Source: Pelosinus sp. IPA-1 (GTDB lineage: Bacteria; Bacillota; Negativicutes; DSM-13327). From it: a stretch of DNA of 64,000 bases. A program made the position numbers and the translations under genes. This document shows, in pieces, positions 9,250 to 16,033 of the stretch (its first letter is position 1; each line of letters starts with the position of its first letter). Under the pieces are notes generated by a model. The model saw nothing but the letters and a program-made list of their open reading frames with translations. It made no database searches and was not told the origin of the DNA. The stretch covers positions 186,001 to 250,000 of the forward strand of contig NZ_BSVC01000007.1 of the NCBI RefSeq assembly GCF_030269905.1, in the 5' to 3' direction.

Positions 9250-9295
9250 CGGATAAATTTAACAAAAATATAAAATTAAATCTTCTGCAAAAGGA

Positions 9296-9353
9296 TTGAC
9301 AAAACAAGTAATTGATAATATTATGTAAATAATAATTGTTATTAAATACATAA
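9296..9353 (+). promoter_or_regulatory. peroxiredoxin promoter with overlapping inverted repeat
   Basis: TTGACA (9296-9301) and TATTAT (9319-9324) have 17-base spacing. An inverted repeat with 13 of 15 matching pairs, TTATGTAAATAATAA at 9321-9335 and its partner at 9339-9353, has a three-base centre TTG and overlaps the -10 box and start site. It resembles AT-rich operators of the PerR/Fur type but is not an exact match to either consensus. Confidence 0.7.
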
Positions 9354-9366
9354 TAGGAGTGATTAT

Positions 9367-9903
9367 ATGTCAGCCAAAGTTGGTCAAAAAGCCCCAGATT
9401 TTAGCATGTCTACTACCGCGGATATTAAGACATTGGAACATGTTGTAAAGCTTGAAGATTATCAAGGAAAATGGCTTGTTCTTTTCTTTTATCCTTTGGA
9501 TTTTACATTCGTTTGTCCAACGGAAATCAAAGGATTTAACTCTAGGTTAGATGAATTTAATAAAATTGGTGCGGAGATACTTGGGATAAGTACTGACAGT
9601 GTATATTCACATCGTGCTTGGATAAGAGCTTCAAAAGAAGAAGGCGGATTAGGTGAATTGAATTATCCGCTAGCTTCTGATATCACAAAGCAGGTATCTA
9701 GAGACTATGGCGTTTTAATTGAAGAGAAAGGTGTTTCTCTTCGCGGGTTATTTATAATTGATCCAGAAGGTATAATTCGTTATCAAATCGTTAGCGATTT
9801 AAATGTTGGACGTAGTGTGGATGAAATATTACGGGTATTAAAGGCTTTTCAAACTGGCGGATTATGCCCTATTGATTGGCAGCCTGGTCAAAAGACACTT
9901 TAA
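9367..9903 (+). CDS. typical 2-Cys peroxiredoxin (AhpC/Prx1 class)
   Basis: Cytoplasmic thiol peroxidase that reduces hydrogen peroxide and organic hydroperoxides. The 178-residue length and order fit the AhpC/TSA family: PGxK-like N-terminus, FYPLDFTFVCPTE with the peroxidatic Cys at residue 50, and the resolving Cys at residue 167 in GGLCPIDWQPG, a typical 2-Cys arrangement. The ATG has a GGAGTG site. No alkyl hydroperoxide reductase flavoprotein (ahpF) is adjacent, so reduction is probably by thioredoxin or another donor elsewhere. The inverted repeat over its promoter suggests control by a repressor responding to oxidants or metal. It is monocistronic, followed by a strong terminator. Confidence 0.93.
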   Translation: MSAKVGQKAPDFSMSTTADIKTLEHVVKLEDYQGKWLVLFFYPLDFTFVCPTEIKGFNSRLDEFNKIGAEILGISTDSVYSHRAWIRASKEEGGLGELNYPLASDITKQVSRDYGVLIEEKGVSLRGLFIIDPEGIIRYQIVSDLNVGRSVDEILRVLKAFQTGGLCPIDWQPGQKTL

Positions 9904-9912
9904 TTAGGATAA

Positions 9913-9956
9913 AAATAAGCAGAAAAACAACAGTTTGTTTTTCTGCTTATTTTTTT
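9913..9956 (+). terminator. peroxiredoxin terminator
   Basis: The stem AATAAGCAGAAAAACAA / TTGTTTTTCTGCTTATT is followed by a run of seven T. The three-copy repeat element begins directly after this T run. Confidence 0.9.
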
Positions 9957-10055
9957 ACGGAATCAGAAAGTATAACACTTTCTTGATTCCAAGTAAGAAC
10001 GACTAAGGCTTCTGCCTGCGTCCGAGGACTTGGCACAAGCCAAGTCTTTTCTTAT
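9957..10055 (+). repeat. terminator-associated repeat element, copy 1 of 3
   Basis: About 100 bases near-identical to 43729-43827 and more diverged from 63245-63346. It has an outer hairpin (GGAATCA-GAAAGT / ACTTTCTTGATTCC), a small AGGC-TTCT-GCCT hairpin, and a terminal GACTTGGC / GCCAAGTC hairpin followed by TTTT. It begins at the first base after the T tract of the peroxiredoxin terminator, in the same orientation as that gene. Confidence 0.85.
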
Positions 10056-10125
10056 CGATTATCCTAAGAACAGAATCTGTGTAGATATAGATAAGCCGCT
10101 AGAGTTAATACCCATTTTATACAGA

Positions 10126-10154
10126 TTGAAAGATAGTAAAAAAAACTGTATGAT
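10126..10154 (+). promoter_or_regulatory. promoter of the c-di-AMP riboswitch leader
   Basis: TTGAAA at 10126-10131 and TATGAT at 10149-10154 with exactly 17 bases between them; transcription would begin about 15 bases before the riboswitch P1 stem. Confidence 0.75.
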
Positions 10155-10173
10155 ATGGTTAGAGAAATTTAAA

Positions 10174-10308
10174 TTCTCTAAGGTAATCGCCGAGTTTCAT
10201 TTACTGGAAACGGGGGACCCATTTTTGGGGTGAATCCTGTGCAAGCAGGTAGGGCGAATTTCTTTCTGCCCGAATCCGTCAGCTAACCTCGTAGGCGTTG
10301 AAAGAGAA
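10174..10308 (+). promoter_or_regulatory. ydaO/yuaA-type cyclic di-AMP riboswitch
   Basis: Conserved blocks of the class appear in order: AATCGCCGAG, GGGGGACCCA...TGGGGTGAATCC, GGTAGGGCGAA, and CCCGAATCCGTCAGCTAACC followed by TCGTAGGCG. The P1 stem is closed by TTCTCT (10174-10179) and AGAGAA (10303-10308). An intrinsic terminator follows, so the expression platform is transcriptional; in known members c-di-AMP binding favours termination. The controlled gene is a dapB homologue, not one of the usual potassium, osmolyte or cell-wall hydrolase genes. Confidence 0.93.
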
Positions 10309-10330
10309 GGATTTAGTTGTCCTGCCATAA

Positions 10331-10356
10331 AAAAAGGACCAGTAATGGTCTTTTTT
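10331..10356 (+). terminator. riboswitch expression-platform terminator
   Basis: AAAAAGGACC / GGTCTTTTTT forms a stem with a short loop directly before a T run, 22 bases after the riboswitch and 100 bases before the dapB-like start. Confidence 0.85.
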
Positions 10357-10456
10357 GATATTCCTTCTCAAAAACTGGTTTTGTAAAAAGTGCTATTTCA
10401 TGCAGGATGAAGGGTAGCAGCGGAATAACAAATTACAGTTATAGGGAGGAGTTTTT

Positions 10457-11224
10457 TTGGAGAAAATCAAGATTGGTGTTTTTGGCTTTGGGAAAACAGG
10501 TAAAGTTATCAGTAATGAATTCCTCAATGACAATTTATTTACGCTGGCGTGGGTAGTGCGTAGAAGTAACGAGGATCATCACAAATATGCCAGTCGCCTA
10601 TTAGGATATGAGTTTGATGCAGGGGAGATTTTTTCTATTGAGGACATTGATGAGGATTTCTTTTTAGAAAATCCAGTAGATGCTCTTGTAGATTTTTCGG
10701 ATTCTACAGGGATTCATTTATACAGTAAAGCAGCGGAAGTGGGAATTCCGATTATTTCTGCAATTTCAAAATATGAACCGGAGGAAATGGATCTACTAAA
10801 ATCCTTTTCAGATACTACTTCAGTACTTTATTCTCCCAATATTACTTTGGGGATTAACGTATTACTGGTAGCAGCCCAAATTTTGCAAAAAATAGCTCCT
10901 CATGCAGATATTGAAATTGTAGAGGAGCATTTTAAAGGTAAAAAAGAAGTTTCAGGAACAGCACAAAAAATTGCAAGTGCTCTTAGCCTCAATGTAGAAG
11001 AGCACATAAATTCAATTCGTGTTGGCGGAATTGTTGGGCGCCACGAAATCATCTTCGGGATGCCAAATCAAACCATTCGATTATCTCATGAAAGCATCAG
11101 CAGGGGAGCGTTTGGTCAAGGGGCTATTTTTGCAGTAAAATTTCTCATTTGCCAACCGCCAGGAATGTATAGCATGGAAAATATAATTGCCGAGATGTTC
11201 AGACAGAATATCCCTGTATATTAA
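10457..11224 (+). CDS. DapB-family (dihydrodipicolinate reductase) homologue
   Basis: The 255-residue protein has the DapB layout: an N-terminal Rossmann motif (IGVFGFGKTGK, residues 5-15), a central DF-S nucleotide-site segment (LVDFSDSTG), and the C-terminal GGIVGRHEIIFG/SISRGAFGQGAIFA substrate-domain blocks. DapB reduces dihydrodipicolinate for lysine, peptidoglycan and dipicolinate. The signature usually written HH-x3-K-DAPSGTA reads EHFKGKKEVSGTA here (residues 157-169): one His is retained at 158, the second is Phe159, and the DAP is missing while SGTA is kept. It may therefore be a paralogue with altered substrate or rate. Start TTG at 10457 follows GGGAGGA. No other lysine genes are adjacent; a c-di-AMP riboswitch precedes it. 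Confidence 0.8.
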   Translation: MEKIKIGVFGFGKTGKVISNEFLNDNLFTLAWVVRRSNEDHHKYASRLLGYEFDAGEIFSIEDIDEDFFLENPVDALVDFSDSTGIHLYSKAAEVGIPIISAISKYEPEEMDLLKSFSDTTSVLYSPNITLGINVLLVAAQILQKIAPHADIEIVEEHFKGKKEVSGTAQKIASALSLNVEEHINSIRVGGIVGRHEIIFGMPNQTIRLSHESISRGAFGQGAIFAVKFLICQPPGMYSMENIIAEMFRQNIPVY

Positions 11225-11303
11225 TTCGAAAATGGGTTTTAATAATGGGAATATTGTTGCCACTGTATATGGTAATTGTGAGTAAAATATTATATTATGT
11301 AAA

Positions 11304-11347
11304 AAAACAGATGGAGTCTACAAAACGGATTCCATCTGTTTCTTTTT
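11304..11347 (+). terminator. terminator after the dapB-like gene
   Basis: AACAGATGGA / TCCATCTGTT forms a stem followed by TCTTTTT. The next gene is convergent. Confidence 0.8.
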
Positions 11348-11407
11348 GAAGATGATATGGCTCTTATTAGGATTAGCTACTTGTTTTATAGTAGAAACTT
11401 TTCTTAT

Positions 11408-12640
11408 CTAGACCACTTGTGGGAAAAAGATTGAAAAGGTTGTACCATCTTTGCTTGTTACGAAATCTATTTTGGCTTTGTGGCGGTGAGCGATACTATA
11501 ACAAACAGCAAGTCCCAGTCCAGTACCTGTGTCTTTGGTAGTAAAAAAAGGCGTTCCCAGCTTTGTAATCAAGTTAGGATCAATTCCTTTCCCCTGATCA
11601 ATGATGGATAGAACAACATAGTTGTCTAGAGTATAGGAACGAATTGATAAACAGCCGCCATATTGCATTGCTTCAAACCCATTTCTAGTAAGATTTAATA
11701 TCAGCTGTTTTATTTCTTTTTCATCCAATAGTAGATTTGGTATACTTTTCAAATCAAGATCTAGTTTCATTCCGTGGAGCAGGGCATCTGACTCAAGGAG
11801 TGGCTGAAAAGCTTCAATAATTTGATTTAGGCTGCAGGGAGTCATGTTGATCGCTTTCTCATGGGATAAAGAAAGAAATTCCGCAATAATGCTATTGGCA
11901 CGGCTTAACTCATCAAGCATTAAGTTAAATTGGGATGCAAAAGGGGCAAAAACTGTTTTTTGCGAAAGAAATTGCAAATACCCTTTAACTGTTGTTAGTG
12001 GGTTTCTGATTTCGTGTCCAATAGCAGCTGCCATCTGACCGACAAGACTTAACCGATCAAGGCGCGCTACTTCTAAATCAGTTTGTCTTTTCGTTTGGTC
12101 TGCATGGCTTTGGACATCTTTTTCCGCTAGTTTAACGATATTGACTGGAAACCTGTATAGAAGAATGCCTATACTGAGTCCTAAAAATGTAAAGAAAAAT
12201 AGTAGAACCGTAATTGTTATAAGCAGAGGCTGGATATTTTGTTCAATTTCAATATATCCGTAAGTTTCATTACCATATTTAACGGGTGTTTGAAAAGCAT
12301 AGGTTAGGTTAACCTTCTCATTTAGAACATGCTCGAATTTTAGATCCAAATTTCTATCATATGATTTAATTGATTTAATTTCATGTTGATAGTTTGTTTC
12401 ATTAATAAATTCTATAAACTTAGTTATATTGTAATACCATAAATCTGGATTATCCATGGCACTTCTTCCTACTTTACGGGCAATATCTTCTGTATGGCGA
12501 ACTGCAATTTCATTAAAATCCCGCCAAGCCATTATGCCATAAGTAACAGGGGTCATAAAACTGATTGCCATGCCGATTATTGTAGCTAGAATAGCCATTT
12601 GATGAGAAAAGTTTTGAGAAAATTGCAAGCGTGTTGACAT
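11408..12640 (-). CDS. membrane sensor histidine kinase (orphan)
   Basis: Two membrane segments (about residues 14-36 and 138-162) bracket a roughly 100-residue extracytoplasmic sensor region. A short cytoplasmic linker leads to HisKA with the phospho-acceptor His209 in AIGHEIRNPLTTVKGYL, then HATPase with N box (LILNLTRNGFEAM), DQGKGID and GTGLGLAV. The wording around the His matches the sporulation kinases of the KinA-E type, which feed Spo0F/Spo0A; no response regulator is beside it. I place the start at ATG 12640, eight bases after AGAAGG; an alternative GTG at 12649 overlaps that site. It directly follows, and nearly overlaps, a phosphate-type binding lipoprotein gene, its likely sensory partner. 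Confidence 0.88.
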   Translation of the reverse strand: MSTRLQFSQNFSHQMAILATIIGMAISFMTPVTYGIMAWRDFNEIAVRHTEDIARKVGRSAMDNPDLWYYNITKFIEFINETNYQHEIKSIKSYDRNLDLKFEHVLNEKVNLTYAFQTPVKYGNETYGYIEIEQNIQPLLITITVLLFFFTFLGLSIGILLYRFPVNIVKLAEKDVQSHADQTKRQTDLEVARLDRLSLVGQMAAAIGHEIRNPLTTVKGYLQFLSQKTVFAPFASQFNLMLDELSRANSIIAEFLSLSHEKAINMTPCSLNQIIEAFQPLLESDALLHGMKLDLDLKSIPNLLLDEKEIKQLILNLTRNGFEAMQYGGCLSIRSYTLDNYVVLSIIDQGKGIDPNLITKLGTPFFTTKDTGTGLGLAVCYSIAHRHKAKIDFVTSKDGTTFSIFFPQVV

Positions 12641-12645
12641 GGTAA

Positions 12646-13506
12646 TCACCTTCTAATTGGGCTAGAGCCCCATTTTTCAAGTATTTCTTGTCCTTCGTTT
12701 GAGAATACGTATTCCAGAAAGTCAGCAGCGCGATTACTAAGCGTATCCTTGTAAATAAAGGAAAGATCTTCTGTCAGCTTATAGGTACCATTGCGGATAT
12801 TTTCAGTAGTAGGAGATATGCCATTATAATCTAATGGTTTTGTTTTGACACCTTCTTTAGCGATTTCTGTAGAAACTGTTAATCCAAAGGCACCCTTATT
12901 TTCTTTGATTACTTCGGACATATCACTATCACGGTAGACGATTTGCCAGCGCTGCTGTTCAGAAGCATCCATTAATGCTTCTCGATAACCTGGAACTACA
13001 TTAAAAAGAGCTAAGTTGGAACTGTCGTTACTTTGTCTTAGAAAGACATGTATTTTGGTACCATTAGACCAGGTTGTTTTAGAGCCTTTTATTATTGAAA
13101 TAATATCTGCGTCAGAAAGTGTTGAATCAGGTGTATTTATATGTGAGCCGAAAACAACCGCTACTTTCGCGTAAGGTATTTCTTTTAACCCTGCAGTATA
13201 CTCATTAGAAGTAAGATGCTTAGAGATTAGTCCTAGCTCTAAGCTCCCACTTTTTACTGCGTTGATTGCTCCATCAGAGCCGATACTTCCAGGGACATCA
13301 ATTTTAATACCTGTTTTAGCATAATAACCTTCTGCCAATTTAGCGGTAACAGGAAGATTCGTGCCAGATCCTGCGATTACAAAAGGTGTATTTGTGTTTT
13401 GGGACTGGGAAGTATTTGTAATGACGCTCCTACTTTTTTCACTACACCCCATGGTAAGGGCTGAAATAAGAAGTAAGCAGGCTATAAAAATAAGCCTTAG
13501 ATTCAA
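12646..13506 (-). CDS. PstS-like phosphate-type substrate-binding lipoprotein
   Basis: The 286-residue protein has a lipoprotein signal with lipobox LTMGC (Cys21). The mature part resembles the PBP-like-2 (PstS) fold: FVIAGSGTNLPVTAKLAEGY at the N-terminus with the anion-binding SGT segment, GSDGAINAVKSGSLELGLIS, and FLEYVFSNEGQEIL near the end. Such proteins bind phosphate or a similar oxyanion outside the membrane. No pstC, pstA or pstB permease genes follow; instead a histidine kinase starts within a few bases, so a sensing rather than transport role is inferred. The TTG start is supported by AAGGAGG. Confidence 0.82.
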   Translation of the reverse strand: MNLRLIFIACLLLISALTMGCSEKSRSVITNTSQSQNTNTPFVIAGSGTNLPVTAKLAEGYYAKTGIKIDVPGSIGSDGAINAVKSGSLELGLISKHLTSNEYTAGLKEIPYAKVAVVFGSHINTPDSTLSDADIISIIKGSKTTWSNGTKIHVFLRQSNDSSNLALFNVVPGYREALMDASEQQRWQIVYRDSDMSEVIKENKGAFGLTVSTEIAKEGVKTKPLDYNGISPTTENIRNGTYKLTEDLSFIYKDTLSNRAADFLEYVFSNEGQEILEKWGSSPIRR

Positions 13507-14010
13507 TATATACCCTCCTTGTTGATGTTATAATGTTACCCCTGTGTTTCATTATAACTCCTATCATTTCTTTAAAACATACAGATTGTCAAAAAAATTG
13601 AAAAATGATAAGATTTATCGATTTTAACGAAAAGTAGTTAAAAATGATAACTGGTTAAAACCGTAGAAAGGGATTTTCGAGAAACGGCGGCTCGAAAGTC
13701 CCTTTTCTACTTTTGTAATATAGAAATTTGGTCCCACAGCTTAATCTATAAATTAAAGCGTTTAGTACGAGATCAGATGGCATATGAAGCCTAAAAAAGG
13801 GATGTTTCGACAAAAAAATACAAAAAACAGGAGTAAAGTCTTGAAAAAAAGGACTTTGGTACAAAGGGCAAAAACGATAATAAAGAGAAACAATTGAGGT
13901 TGAGATTATTGTAAGATAATTCCCGGGGGATGTATAAGGCAAACTTTACAATAGGTAAGCTTTTGACGTTAGAATATATCCACTGAACTTTGAATGGCTG
14001 GTGGGATTGT
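13507..14010. other. divergent intergenic region with two strong hairpins
   Basis: This 500-base space separates divergent genes and holds no convincing ORF. It contains a long stem at 13661-13708 (GTAGAAAGGGATTTTCGAG paired with CTCGAAAGTCCC-TTTTCTAC, nearly perfect) and a smaller AAAGTC / GACTTT hairpin at 13836-13859. Terminator-like structures between two divergent genes are unexpected and may mark a small RNA gene. Confidence 0.5.
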
Positions 14011-15177
14011 ATGAAATACATAGTAATTACAGTAGTGGCTATTTCGGTAAATGTAATCATCATGTATACGTTAGGGAATAAGGTGCTTGGTGTCAAGCTT
14101 CGACCAAAATCACTTATAATGTGTGGATTTTGCGCCCTATTGCTCAGTCTAGTGCTTCCACGCATCATAGTGAATTTTACTAGCATAGCAGCTACAATTT
14201 CTTTTTTTGCTGTCTTCGCGATCATACTTGCTGGATTTATAGTTTATTACGATGATAAGGAAGAATTTGACTCAATTTCTAGCCCTGGTCAGATCATAGA
14301 AATTGAACCGGGATCATTGTCTGAGTTTGAGTATCTTTACCAGAAGGTATGTCTAGAAGACGGAGCCGGGGTAGTTGCTGATACAATGCTAGTCAATAGA
14401 GTCGAGACAAAGGAATCAAGTAGGCTGTATTTGCTCAATAGTCCTGCCGGTGAAAGTATTGAAGCTGAAACGGCTGAATGTTCTAAAGACGTTGAAGAGC
14501 AGCTAGAATCTGAATGCCTGTTAGAACCTGATGTGGTAAAAACTACATCTGTTGAATCTTCAATAGCAAAAGTCATTGTGGAGAATATTGAGATTGCTGT
14601 CTCGCCAAAAATAATAGATGAAGTAATGGATGATTTTCCCACTTGTGAGGAGGACTCGAGCTCTGTATCTAAGGCTGAGATGATGCCCGATAATAAAGTT
14701 TTGGTTTTGGATAATGACAAAAATATTACCTTCGAAGAGGTTGAGAAGAGCCAGTCTGAAGTTGGTCCGGCTTCGGACTCTCTTGATGATTTACTAGAAT
14801 GTGCTTTTAGTTATAAGGAACGTGGGGATGATGCCTGCGCTCTTGCTACCTTTAAATATGCTCTCACACTTCATCGAGACAAAGAAATTGCGCCTTTCCT
14901 TGTTATTGAGATGGCCAACCTTCTAAAAAAGGAAGGTTCCTATGATGATGCCATTGCAGTGTTAACTGAAAGTCGAAATTTACCAGCAATCCGCGAAAAT
15001 CATGGATTAGACCAGGATTTTATTAATACTATTGCTTATTTACGTATCATCAAAAATACTTTAGCGGAGCATCATTTGACTTGTTTGCCGATTGGTGAAA
15101 TACCGATTGAAATATTTAAAAGAATTGATGATGAATTTCGTGAATGGCGCAGTTTCTCTAACGTATCTAATTATTAG
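14011..15177 (+). CDS. membrane protein with C-terminal TPR-like region
   Basis: No named family. With the start at ATG 14011 (GGTGGG eight bases upstream; a TTG 21 bases earlier is possible) the product has 388 residues. Three hydrophobic segments lie in the first 80 residues, then a long acidic, Ser/Glu-rich region of low complexity (about 90-245), then a helical C-terminus with TPR-like spacing (ECAFSYKERGDDACALATFKYAL and IEMANLLKKEGSYDDAIAVL). This suggests an inner-membrane anchor holding a cytoplasmic protein-interaction module. It stands 11 bases before the PRC-barrel gene, so they are likely cotranscribed. Confidence 0.75.
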   Translation: MKYIVITVVAISVNVIIMYTLGNKVLGVKLRPKSLIMCGFCALLLSLVLPRIIVNFTSIAATISFFAVFAIILAGFIVYYDDKEEFDSISSPGQIIEIEPGSLSEFEYLYQKVCLEDGAGVVADTMLVNRVETKESSRLYLLNSPAGESIEAETAECSKDVEEQLESECLLEPDVVKTTSVESSIAKVIVENIEIAVSPKIIDEVMDDFPTCEEDSSSVSKAEMMPDNKVLVLDNDKNITFEEVEKSQSEVGPASDSLDDLLECAFSYKERGDDACALATFKYALTLHRDKEIAPFLVIEMANLLKKEGSYDDAIAVLTESRNLPAIRENHGLDQDFINTIAYLRIIKNTLAEHHLTCLPIGEIPIEIFKRIDDEFREWRSFSNVSNY

Positions 15178-15188
15178 GAGGCATTATT

Positions 15189-15968
15189 GTGAAAAAAAAT
15201 AGTGAAATTTTAGGGTTGCCTGTTATTAGCCTTACTGAAGGTAGCGAGTTAGGGCGGGTGAAATGTCTTGTCATCAACGCAGCAAAAGGTGCTGTTGCTG
15301 CTATGGTAATTGAAGACGATAATTGGTATAAAGTAGGTGCTAAACTATTACCTTTTACAGCTGTTATTGGTGTTGGAGATAATGCTGTCACTGTTGAAAA
15401 TAGTTCTAGCATCCTTCCTATTGCCCATGACCAAGAAATTGAAAAACTACTTGACGCTAATGTTAAGGTGATTGGGGCTAAAGTGCTAACGCAACTTGGT
15501 GGTTTTCAGGGACGAGTATCTGAATATAGTGTAGATGAAAGTGGTAAAATAGGTAGTTGTCAAATTGAAGGGCCGAATGGAGAAGTTGATCAGATACAGG
15601 GACAACGCATTCGCACCTTTGGTAAAGAGATTTTGATCATTTCTGACGACAAAAGCAGTGTTACCCCAGATCCTATAGTTCAGGCTGAAACAGTTACTAT
15701 TAATCCAGGACCAACACCAATTACTAATAACACTACAAATCCAGTTGTGGAAGAAGTGCCACAACCGGTTGTGGTAGAGTCTAGTGACGATTCGGTCAAG
15801 AAATTTGAAGAAAAACAACGGGCATATTTACTAGGGAAAAAAGCCACTCGTCGAATTGAAGCTGATAACGGTGTTGTAATTGTTGAACAAGGCGGTGAAA
15901 TTACTAAGGAAGTTATTCAAGAAGCACAAAACGCTGGTAAACTTGTTGAACTATCAATGAATATTTAA
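15189..15968 (+). CDS. PRC-barrel domain protein
   Basis: The 259-residue protein opens with a PRC-barrel of about 75 residues (SEILGLPVISLTEGSELGRV, the typical opening) and seems to contain a second, related unit near residues 88-155 (DANVKVIGAKVLTQLGGFQGRV). A Pro/Thr/Val linker follows, then an 80-residue C-terminal part. PRC-barrels occur in RimM, photosynthetic reaction centre H and the sporulation-linked YlmC/YmxH proteins; they mediate binding to RNA or protein. The GTG start has AGGAGG nine bases upstream. It follows the TPR-like membrane protein closely and ends in a terminator. Role unknown. Confidence 0.8.
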   Translation: MKKNSEILGLPVISLTEGSELGRVKCLVINAAKGAVAAMVIEDDNWYKVGAKLLPFTAVIGVGDNAVTVENSSSILPIAHDQEIEKLLDANVKVIGAKVLTQLGGFQGRVSEYSVDESGKIGSCQIEGPNGEVDQIQGQRIRTFGKEILIISDDKSSVTPDPIVQAETVTINPGPTPITNNTTNPVVEEVPQPVVVESSDDSVKKFEEKQRAYLLGKKATRRIEADNGVVIVEQGGEITKEVIQEAQNAGKLVELSMNI

Positions 15969-15972
15969 AATA

Positions 15973-16010
15973 AGAGGCTCCTTTTTTTGGGGCCTCTCAT
16001 TATTATACTT
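15973..16010 (+). terminator. terminator after the PRC-barrel gene
   Basis: The stem AGAGGCTCC / GGGGCCTCT with an all-T loop is followed by T-rich sequence directly after the stop codon. Confidence 0.7.
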
Positions 16011-16033
16011 TTTACTTAGAAAGGTGCGGTGTT

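Noticed and set aside
10030-10233. Open frame of 67 codons across the riboswitch
   Set aside because: It starts inside the repeat element, lacks a ribosome site, and runs through the promoter and the ydaO aptamer; conserved bases are explained by the RNA.
12649-12649. GTG 12649 as the histidine kinase start
   Set aside because: It overlaps the AGAAGG ribosome site that is well placed for ATG 12640, though a four-base overlap start remains possible.
13655-13942. Minus-strand 95-codon frame upstream of the 14-kb gene
   Set aside because: No ribosome site, unusual composition rich in Phe/Ser/Pro, and it overlaps hairpins; likely chance.
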